Positions 56,300-64,000 of a stretch of 64,000 bases of DNA are shown here, piece after piece. Below the pieces are notes generated by a model, which worked only from the letters and a program-made list of their open reading frames with translations, did not search any database and was not told the origin of the DNA. The translations under genes were made by a program, and so were the position numbers. Numbering within the stretch: position 1 is the first letter of the stretch; the number at the start of each line of letters is the position of its first letter. The stretch is from Myxocyprinus asiaticus (Eukaryota; Chordata; Actinopteri; Cypriniformes; Catostomidae): NCBI RefSeq assembly GCF_019703515.2, contig NC_059346.1:56990001-57054000 (forward strand), read 5' to 3'.

Positions 56300-57900
56300 T
56301 TGTCCCCTTAGTGCCCCTCGCCCGGAGCTTGCACACATGGTTAGCATTTTCCAACCCGTCGCGATGGCCGGCCAGGACCATCCGACTCGGCTACGCTATT
56401 CAGTTCGCCAGGCGCCCGCACTGGTTCACCGGCATCCGCTTCACCTCTGTGCAGGGCGAGAATGCCACCACCCTGCGTGCAGAGATCATGACCCTTCTGT
56501 GCAAGGGCGCGATAGAGCGCCTGTCCCTCCAGCCGAGATGAAGAAAGGGTTCTACAGCCCTTATTTCATCGTGCCAAAGAAAGACGGTGGGTTGCGGCCA
56601 ATCTTGGACCTGCGAGTTTTGAACCGGGCCTTACACAGACTCCCATTCAAGATGCTGATGCAGAAGCACATTTTGGCATGCGTCCGGCATCAAAATTATT
56701 TTGCGGCGGTAGATCTGAAGGATGTGTACTTTCATGTCTCGGTTTTACCTCATCACAGACCCTTCCTACGGTTTGCTTTCGATGGCCGGGCGTATCAGTA
56801 CAAGGTCCTCCCCTTCGGCCAGTCACTGACCCTTCTCATCTTTACGAAGGTTGCAGAGGCAGCTCTTGCCTCGTTAAGGGAAGTGGGCTTCCGCATACGC
56901 AACTACCTTGATGACTGGCTTACTCTAGTGCACTCTCGAGAGTTGCTGTGCGCACACAGGGACCTGGTGCTCAGGCACCTCAGCCGTCTAGGGCTTTGGG
57001 TCAACTGGGAAAAGAGCAAGCTCTTCCCGGTTCAGAGCATCTCTTTTCTCGGCATGGAGTTAGACTCAGTCTCAATGATAGCACGCCTCACAAGCGAGCG
57101 TGCGCAGTCAGTGCTGAACTGCCTGAAGTCATTCAGGTGGAAGACAGCGGTTCCACTGAAACACTTTCAGAGGCTCCTGGGGCATATGGCATCCTCGCTG
57201 GTGGTCACGCCACTCAAGTTGATGCATATGAGACCACTTCAGCACTGGCTTCAGACTCGAGTCCCGAGATGGGCATGGCGCCGCGGCACATATCGCATGG
57301 CTATCACGCCATTCTGCCACCACTTGTTCAGCCCTTGGACAGACCTTGCGTTTCTGCAGGCAGGAGTCCCCCTACAGCAAGTGTCCAGATGTGTGCAACA
57401 GGCACGCAGCCACTGGCTCCTGGACAGGACCACGGCTGTGTTGGCACATCAACTGCCTCAAGTTGCTGGCTGTACTGCTCGGCCTGCGGGGGCTGTTGCC
57501 ATTGATCCGGGGCAAGCATGTGTTGGTCCAGTCTGACAACACAGCGACAGTAGCATATATAAATCGCCAAGGTGGCCTACGCTCTCATTGCATGTTGCAA
57601 TTCGCCCATCATCTCCTCCTCTGGTGTCAGCAGTGGCTGAGGTCGCTGTGGGCCACTCATATCCCAGGCAGCCTCAATGCCAAAGCGGACGTGCTGTTGT
57701 GGCAGGCGATGCTCAGTGGAGAGTGGAGACTCCACCCCCAGCTGATTTTGAGTTGATTTGACAAAACACAGGTAGACCTGTTCGCTTTCTGGGAATCCTC
57801 CCACTGCCCGCTCTGGTATTCCCTGATGGGAGCCCCCCTCATGACAGATGCACTGGCACACAGCTGGCCCCGGGGGCTGTGCAAATATGCATTCCCCCAG
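56300..57900 (+). pseudogene. DIRS-like RT-RNase H, copy D; RT core complete
   Basis: Upstream residues (FTSVQGENATTLRAEIMTL) are in one frame and a shift near 56520 leads into the RT frame (56223-57536). That frame has PPAEMKKGFYSPYFIVPKK, VDLKDVYFHVS (first catalytic Asp, about 56712), KVLPFGQSL, and NYLDDWLTLVHS (catalytic box at 56904-56915). The RT core has no stop. At about 57380 some 35 bases are missing, removing the RNase H DAS aspartate and changing frame. The RNase H part continues as WHINCLKLLAVLLGL, VQSDNTATVAYIN and HIPGSLNAKADVLL up to a stop at 57756. Confidence 0.9.
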
Positions 57901-58112
57901 TGAGCCTACTTGCACAGACCCTGTGCAAGGTCAGGGAGGACGAGGAAAAGGTATTGGCCCACTCAGACTTGGTTTTCGGATCTCACGCTCCTTGAGACAG
58001 CCCCTCCCTGGAAGATTCCCTTGAGGAAGGACCTCCTCTCTCAGGGAAGGGGCACCATCTGGCACCCACGCCCAGACCTCTGGAACCTCCATGTCTGGCC
58101 CTTGGACAGGAC

Positions 58113-59090
58113 GTGGAAGACCTAAGTGGCCTACCACCAGCAGTGGTAGACACGATCACTCAGGCCAGGGCTCCCTCTACGAGGCAGCTTCATGCCCTGA
58201 AGTGGCATTTGTTTGCGAGTTGGTGTTCTTCCCCAGGTGAAGACACCCAGAGATGTGCAGTCGGGTCAGTGCTTTCTTCCTGCAGGAGAGGCTGGAGGGG
58301 CGGCTGTCCCCCTCCACCCTGAAGGTGTATGTGGCTGCCATAGCGGCACACCACGACACAGTGGATGGTATGTCCTTAGGGAAGCATGACCTGATCATCA
58401 GGTTCCTGAGAGGCGCCCGGAGGCTGAATCCTTCTAGGCCACGCCTCTTTCCCTCATGGGATCTCTCCGTGGTCCTCCTGGGCCTTCGTAGAGCCCTGTT
58501 TGAGCCACTAGAGTCAGTCAAGCTGAAAGCCCTCTCTTTGAAGACAGCCCTCCTGATTGTGCTCACCTCCATCAAGAGGGTTGGGGACCTTCAGGTGTTC
58601 TCTGTCAGCGATACCTGCCTGGAGTTCGGTCTGGTAGACTCTCATGTGGTCCTGAGACCCCGGCCGGGCTATGTGCCTAAGGTTCCCACGATCCCCTTCA
58701 GGGAGCAGGTGGTGAGCCTGCAAGCACTGCCCCGGGAGGAGGAAGACCTAGCCCTGTCGTTGCTGTGTCTGGTGCATGCTTTGCGCATCTATTTGGATTG
58801 CACGCAGAGCTTTAGACGCTCTGAGCAGCTCTTTGTCTGCTTCAGCGGACAACGGAAAGTGAACGCTGTCTCCAAACAGAGGCTTGCCCACTGGATCGTG
58901 GATGCCATCGCTCTGGCATACCAAGCCCAGACCGTGCCCGTCCCTTTGGGAATACGAGCACACCAATGGCGCCACTCTAGCAGACATCTGCAGAGCAGCG
59001 GGTTGGGCAACACCCAATACCTTTGTGAGATTTTACAATATCTGGGTTGAGCCGGTTTCGTCCCGTGTTTTGTCAGGTATGAACAGGTAA
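58113..59090 (+). pseudogene. DIRS-like tyrosine recombinase, copy D; HxxR box deleted
   Basis: The frame enters with LSGLPPAVVDTITQARAPST (58113-58322) and shifts to the longest frame (58253-59050). That frame has FFLQERLEGRLSPSTLKVYV, LKALSLKTALLIVLTSIKR (first catalytic Arg region), RSEQLFVCFSGQRK and WIVDAIALAYQ. At about 58956 GIRAH runs straight into NGATLADICRAAGWATPNT, so the HSTRS-type box with the second Arg, present in copy B, is missing. The tyrosine segment FVRFYNI (about 59035) follows in the shifted frame. The intact protein would integrate the circular element; this one should not. Confidence 0.88.
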
Positions 59091-59099
59091 GTTTGGTAA

Positions 59100-59852
59100 T
59101 ACGGAACAGCTGGCTGGGTGTATCGCTTGCGTATAGCGCTTTTCCCCTCAGTAAGGCAAAGACGTGTGCTTCTTCTCCCATGCGAGTTTACAAACCATGA
59201 ACCCTGGATGTCCTTCCTCCCTAGCCCTGTGGCTCGCGAATTCACAGCCAGACCCACTACGGGTACTAATATGCCCTGTACTGGGATAGGTGCTCCACAG
59301 GTGCTAGTTACTCCGGTAACCCCCTGTGATGTATTTTCCGTGGTACGGTCTCCCTGTCGGCAGACACGCATCTCCCTTGGGCAGAGCCCTCTCTGCTCCC
59401 AGTCACTGTGTTTGTAGAGCTCCTCCCCTTCCAGGCAGGACCTACCACCGCACCTCTTCCATGTGCGGCTAGTGAGCCCACGTGACGTATTGCCACATGT
59501 TACCTCTCCTCTGGGCAGGATGTGGTCTCCACGGAGTCTTTTCACCCTGAAAGAATAGGAAAGGAAAAGAACACCTTCCCCGGTGTGTGTAATAGCGTTA
59601 GATGGCCCCAGCCAAATTTAATACTCTGTGGAAAGAAAACATAGAGAGAAAAGGCCGCGGCTGGCGTGGCCTGCTCCCACCCTAGTTACATCACTTCCCC
59701 CCATCTGGGATGTGGGGAACTGCATGACGTCTTGTGGGGCATTGGGGGAGGTTATGTGCAGACTGATGCACCTGCTATTACGCACGCAGCAGCTTGCTTG
59801 CACCTGCAGTGGCAGTTCATGTAACATGGTCCAGCTGTTGTGGTGTTTTTCT
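59100..59852 (+). other. 3' non-coding tail of DIRS copy D
   Basis: No coding trace. It holds several CTCCCC-rich patches, and the counterpart in copy B is 19210-19640. Confidence 0.6.
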
Positions 59853-59985
59853 ATAGGGACCCCTAGTGTCACAACATCGACACAACGTCGAGTGAGTGAC
59901 AGAAAGGAACATCTCGGTTACTGTTGTAACCTCCGTTCCCTGATGGAGGGAACGAGACGCTGTGTCCCTCTTGCCACAACACAGT
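59853..59985 (+). other. DIRS internal complementary region, copy D
   Basis: gacccctagtgtcacaacat to gagtgagtgacag is the complement of the left outer end. It is followed at once by tctcggttactgttgtaacc and ccgttccctgatggaggg, the complement of the right outer end. Confidence 0.88.
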
Positions 59986-60034
59986 ACTATCTGCTGAAAT
60001 GGCCGGGACCTTGTCTCGGCTCCTCAGCACAAAA

Positions 60035-60239
60035 CCTGAATGAGTGGTTGCATACCAGCTCATTTTATACCCGTATGTCTGGGGGAGTGGCATGCAAATT
60101 CCACTCGCCAATTCTCATTGGCCTTTTCTCAAAGATTGAAGGTGCTTGGGGCTCCCAGGAGCGACCCCTAGTGTCACTACATTGACACAACATCTCGTTC
60201 CCTCCATCAGGGAACGGAGGTTACAACAGTAACCGAGAC
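60035..60239 (+). repeat. DIRS right terminal inverted repeat, copy D
   Basis: It is the complement of the left repeat (gaatgagtggttgcatacc to cgacccctagtgtcactac), with an extra outer part catctcgttccctccatcag to gtaaccgaga. Confidence 0.88.
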
Positions 60240-60309
60240 TTTATTAATGCTAGCTGTTAAAGCAACATCACTTTTACTATTGCTTAAAGAGTCTGCACTA
60301 ATGACATGA

Positions 60310-60600
60310 ATGATTTCAAAAATTGTGCAGCTTATTGAGGAGTGCTATTTTTCTAAGAGATCAGACTTACATTTTCACCTGGTGTATGAGAAAAAAGGTG
60401 AAAAAATCTCATAGACTTACAACGTCAAGGGACCTGATTCATATCTAGGGATATCGTAAAGATTTGGGGGTGGGTTCTTTTGACTTTGGCCACTAAGCAA
60501 CCACTCAGAACACCCCACCAACCAACTAGCAATGTCCTGGCAACCACCAACAGCACCCTAATATCATGGAAACAAAGTTTTTTTTGGCAAGCACGGCAAG
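60310..60600 (+). repeat. Dispersed repeat with cactaagcaacca motifs, copy 2
   Basis: Second copy of the repeat at 16380-16700, same orientation. Confidence 0.65.
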
Positions 60601-62465
60601 GTCTAATACATACTAATTAGCACTGTCAATTTAATGTGTTAATTCTGTGCGATTGATCATGTAAAAATATGCAATTAATAATACCCTGGATCATAATAAG
60701 GAACATTCCTACCATCAGAGCAAGTTAAGCTTGAAGTGTCACCTTCATGTTTTCGCGAGTCTCAGTCAGCAGTGGGTAGTAAGCGAAAATGCAGCTCTAC
60801 AGGCAATGTGCAGCTGTACAGACCAGCTAACTGACAGCAGACAGCCCAAGATGCGGATGCGTTCACTGCACATAATGCGAATACCCCAGACTCAAACACA
60901 TTCAATAAAGCCATATGTAAGCACATAATGCTGATTATTACATTTTATTCAGTTAAGTTATAATAATAGGGGTGTTTACCATCATCAGTGTTTCATTCAG
61001 TGATCCATACACGTAGAATACGCGGGGGACCTGTGGAACATGTCCCTCGCACTGTCAATAAAACAAACTTTGTCCCCTGCACTTTTTCACGGGAGTAATG
61101 TGTTTACATTGTGTGTTTCATAAAGCAAATGTATGTGCAAATGCAAACGTTAAAATTCACTGATCTGAAGAAAGGGTAGCTGCTCAACCACATACCACAT
61201 GAGCTCATGTAGCATCGTTTCCATGGCGACCATGTCACTCACCCCAGCTGGTTCTCAGCTAATGGTCATTGGTCACGAACTCAATGTGGCAAAATACTCT
61301 CCGCTCATGTTTTTACTGTGACATCAAGCAATGTAAGTTACCATTTGGCATTTGTTGATGTTTTTGATGATGATCTATGATATTATTATGGTATTAGCTC
61401 ACATTCCAAAGTGGAATAAACTTAATTACATATGCATTTGGCACCCTCGCTTACACGCAAATTAATTTGCACTTCTCATCCATCACTGGATCATAGCAGG
61501 TTTCACAATATTGCCAGAGCTTACCAGTTCATTTGCTCACTTTGACGATTGTGTGATTCGCTCACGCCAATAATGTCCGGTAAATTTAAGTAAAGAGGCA
61601 TACTCTTTTTCCACAATGCTTCCAATTTTCCACAGAATGATCATAATATATAATACATTAGTACTGATTGTTTGCTGTCGGAGTTTAACTGAAAAGTAGC
61701 TTGGTCGGTAAATAAAGTTAGCCATATAATGTATGTATTATTGCTTGGTTTGAAATATATAATCTGAGGTTATCCAGCCAAAGAGTGAGTGTTTTTCTCT
61801 AGCTATTTGCTTTCAAATTGAAATGCAAAAAACTGCTTTTTTTAAATGAAAAAGAAAAACATCCTTTAATATGACTTAACCTGATTACATTACTTTAAGT
61901 TATACCAACAAAAGTAATATTTTTAAGATTAGATCAGATAGAAATACTGTAGATCCCCCTTTTACAGTGTAGGCTACATGAAATAAGCAAATTCCATGTG
62001 CTTCCATTTTACCCAATATTTGTTTTTAAAGCCGTATAAAGTTGATTCTGGACTTAATTAATTTAAGAATCTATATATTGTATACTAATGTTCATCTTGC
62101 TCCAAACATTCCATTACCCTCACTTTTAAAATGATGGCTATGCCCCTGTAGTGATCTTACATCTTCGATAAGTTTCCTACATTCAGGATTTTTACCTAAA
62201 TCACCCAATACTGACATTGATAAACAAACGCGGATGTGCTCTGTGTCTAAAGCGTATAAAGTGAATATATTAGTCGTATTCAACTCACCCTTTTTACAGA
62301 AACCGTGATGCAGCTCATAACAACTTCAAATATAATCTTCATTCACAATACTCAATAGTAAAATTCAATTACATCTCTCGACTGAAACATTTCACCCCAT
62401 CATTCAAGTTCTCAGTTCACGCATGCTCATCAGCAGCTCACTCATCATTTCTCAGTATTTCAAAC

Positions 62466-62694
62466 ATGTCTGAAAGAGGTGATTCTCAGTTCAGTTTACT
62501 CTTGACTCGAGGGCAGCTGTCCCTGGATCAGTGTACTGTTGACTTGAGAACTGTTGCGACCGGATCACCATCATACTTTGGTAAAACAGTAATACAACCA
62601 ATTCATAAACATATTGCCAGTATGTTTTATTTGTTATACTTTCTGCTGTTCAGCAAAATGTATCAGAAACATACATTTGCTTCCAAACCTGAAC

Positions 62695-62725
<31 letters not shown>

Positions 62726-63070
62726 ACAATCACTCCCTCCCCTTAATCACATGGCATAGGCATGCTCAGTATCAGGCAATTCTCAGTTCTCAAGTGCTGT
62801 TGACTCAAGAACTGCTTAGAGTGACTCATTGTATGGTTGACCTGAGATCTGTTGCGACTGGAGTTTTCAGTCCAATCTGAACTAGTTGGAGCGGTTTATT
62901 GCAAAGAAGAGTTAGGAAGAGCAGATATCACCAGTTCTAGGATCATATTATTCCCGGTTATCTGCCCATTTCGAGTCGGACTGTCAAGCATGTCCGAGAG
63001 ACAGGTTAAGATACAGTAACTTGTGGATCAGTGTTGACTCGAGACGCAAACTGTTTCAAATGATTCAGTC
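62466..63070 (+). repeat. Imperfect internal repeats (gttgacttgagaactg)
   Basis: Blocks at about 62486-62560, 62780-62870 and 63010-63070 share gttgacttgaga / gttgactcgaga and ctgttgcgac motifs. Probably part of an old MITE. Confidence 0.5.
62694..62728. repeat. C tract with (CA)n
   Basis: Poly-C followed by CA units. Confidence 0.95.
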
Positions 63071-63106
63071 CGATTTGGTGAACTGGTTCAACTTTTTTAC
63101 TGAAAA

Positions 63107-63354
63107 GAAGTCATTTTTATTTGTATAGCGCTTTTTACAACACACATCATTTCAAAGCAGCTTTACAGAAAATTATGCTTTAACAGAAAAAGTTGTAATA
63201 TAGTAATGACTTCGAGTCACAATAGTGTAGTTTAATAAAAATACAAATACAAATTATTAAAATGATTGTAAATTTCACCTTAAAATAAATAATAACAAAT
63301 TATTATATTTATATTTAGACCTCCAGTGAGCAAGCTTAAGATGACTGTGGCAAG
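63107..63354. repeat. Common fish repeat, gtatagcgctttttaca type
   Basis: tttttatttgtatagcgctt, atttcaaagcagctttacag and ctccagtgagcaagcttaag are hallmarks of a repeat widespread in cyprinid and other fish genomes. It is cut by DIRS copy E at about 63355. Confidence 0.7.
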
Positions 63355-63492
63355 GAACGTCATGGTTACTGGTGTAACCTCCGTTCCCTGATGGAGGGAA
63401 CGAGACGTTGGTGTCGATGTAGTGACACTAGGGGACCAACGTCTCGTTCCCTCCATCAGGAAACGGAGGTTACACCAGTAACCATGACGTTC
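63355..63492. repeat. Large hairpin at the tip of DIRS copy E
   Basis: Arms of 58 bp (63355-63412 and 63435-63492) pair with one mismatch around a 22-base loop. Each arm holds the smaller gttccctgatggagggaac hairpin. Confidence 0.95.
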
Positions 63493-63739
63493 CCTATCTG
63501 TCACTCACTCGACGTTGGTGTCGATGTAGTGACACTAGGGGTCACTCTTGGGAGCCCGAGACATCTCTGGTCTTTGATAAAAGGCCAATGAAAATTGGCG
63601 AGTGGTATTTGCATGCCACTCCCCCGAACATACGGGTATAAAAGGAGCTGGTATGCAACCACTCATTCAGGTTTTACGCTGAGGATCCGATATAAGGTCC
63701 GGCCATTTCAGCGGGTAGTTCAGCGTTGTGGCAGGAGGG

Positions 63740-63850
63740 ACCAACGTCTCGTTCCCTCCATCAGGGAACGGAGGTTACACCAGTAACCATGACGTTCCCT
63801 ATCTGTCACTCACTCGACGTTGGTGTCGATGTAGTGACACTAGGGGTCCC
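63740..63850 (-). other. DIRS internal complementary region, copy E
   Basis: accaacgtctcgttccctcc to gtaaccatgacgttc, then cctatctgtcactcactcg to gacactaggggtc, join complements of the two outer ends. Confidence 0.85.
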
Positions 63851-64000
63851 TATACAAAACGCCACAAGGCTGAACTGTGTTACGTGAACTGGCGGTGTGT
63901 GGTGGGCAGACTTGCTGTGTGCCTCATAGCCAGCACACCAGGTCGACACGTAACCTCCCCCAACACAGTTATGAGTGTCGAACGGCCCTACTTGGGGACA

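Larger units (their letters stand above)
54735..60239 (+). mobile_element. DIRS-like retrotransposon, copy D, full extent
   Basis: Order: left terminal repeat (54735-54905), leader, gag (55073-55880), RT-RNase H (56300-57900), tyrosine recombinase (58113-59090), a 0.75-kb tail, internal complementary region (59853-59985) and right terminal repeat (60035-60239). The two terminal repeats are inverted copies over about 150 bp. The complementary region joins the complements of both outer ends. This is the clearest DIRS architecture here at 5.5 kb, a usual DIRS length. RNase H and recombinase have small deletions that remove catalytic residues. Confidence 0.94.
60601..63106. other. Non-coding stretch before copy E
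   Basis: Mostly unique, AT-rich. At 62466-63070 three imperfect copies of a ctcagttc...gttgactygagaactgttgcgac block occur. At 62694-62728 a C tract joins a CA tract. No gene is recognised. Confidence 0.55.
63355..64000 (-). mobile_element. DIRS-like retrotransposon, copy E, 3' end (runs off window)
   Basis: The order is the same as the left end of copy B: outer end, terminal repeat (TATA at 63637-63643 on the plus strand), internal complementary region (63740-63850), then the ccctatacaaaacgcc tail. It is thus the 3' end of a minus-strand copy. Its outer end carries an additional 107-bp copy of the complementary region. Confidence 0.9.

Overview
The window reads as intergenic DNA from a teleost fish. 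A cyprinid or related otophysan is the best guess, from the mix of DIRS-type tyrosine-recombinase retrotransposons, Tc1/mariner elements, hAT non-autonomous elements, a tRNA-derived SINE, an L1-type LINE, a Ty3/gypsy remnant and long (CA)n/(TG)n tracts. I find no intact host gene, no tRNA or rRNA gene outside the SINE, and no CRISPR array. Every long coding trace belongs to a mobile element, and each transposase, gag, RT or recombinase frame carries at least one stop, frameshift or deletion.

Layout. 1-2358: 5' part of a minus-strand DIRS-like element (A), cut by the window start. 3733-7803: a hAT-type element with an exact 8-bp target duplication, itself interrupted by an LTR-like repeat called R1 here (3927-7179). 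8219-9191 and 12399-13270: two minus-strand Tc1-like relics of one family. 13768-15558: a large inverted-terminal-repeat element. 18820-24443: a whole minus-strand DIRS-like element (B), with a stray DIRS 5' fragment at 24757-25072. 27162-29049: a second hAT element. 29674-31734: an R1 copy in the opposite orientation. 31783-36133: a three-deep nest in which a hAT element holds another hAT element, which holds an internally deleted Ty3/gypsy element with two LTRs. 38127-38574: a full-length tRNA SINE with target duplication. 41676-43770: SINE fragment, then L1-type LINE, then a Sleeping-Beauty-like Tc1 end. 44516-46216: a 3'-truncated DIRS (C), cut off by a young Tc1 element (46217-47801), followed by a decayed Tc1 (47828-49280). 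52398-54082: a perfect-centre palindrome and two MITEs. 54735-60239: a whole plus-strand DIRS (D). 63355-64000: the 3' end of a further minus-strand DIRS (E), running off the window.

How it fits together. The DIRS-like copies share a Cys/His-rich gag, RT-RNase H, a tyrosine recombinase, inverted terminal repeats carrying a TATA box, and an internal complementary region that matches both termini. That architecture is the one expected of DIRS elements, which replicate through a circular intermediate and integrate with a recombinase, not a DDE integrase. B and D are broken in different places, so neither looks autonomous. The Tc1 element at 46217 is the freshest insertion: its 201-bp inverted repeats differ at only about three positions and its transposase has one in-frame stop. 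The most unusual structures are the extra copy of the DIRS internal complementary region at the tip of E, the conserved open frame inside the two R1 repeats, and the order of insertion that can be read from the 8-bp duplications around the nested hAT elements. Host-type signal, if any, is limited to a few unique stretches (about 2780-3010, 10755-11230, 13365-13460, 17840-17990) that I cannot assign.
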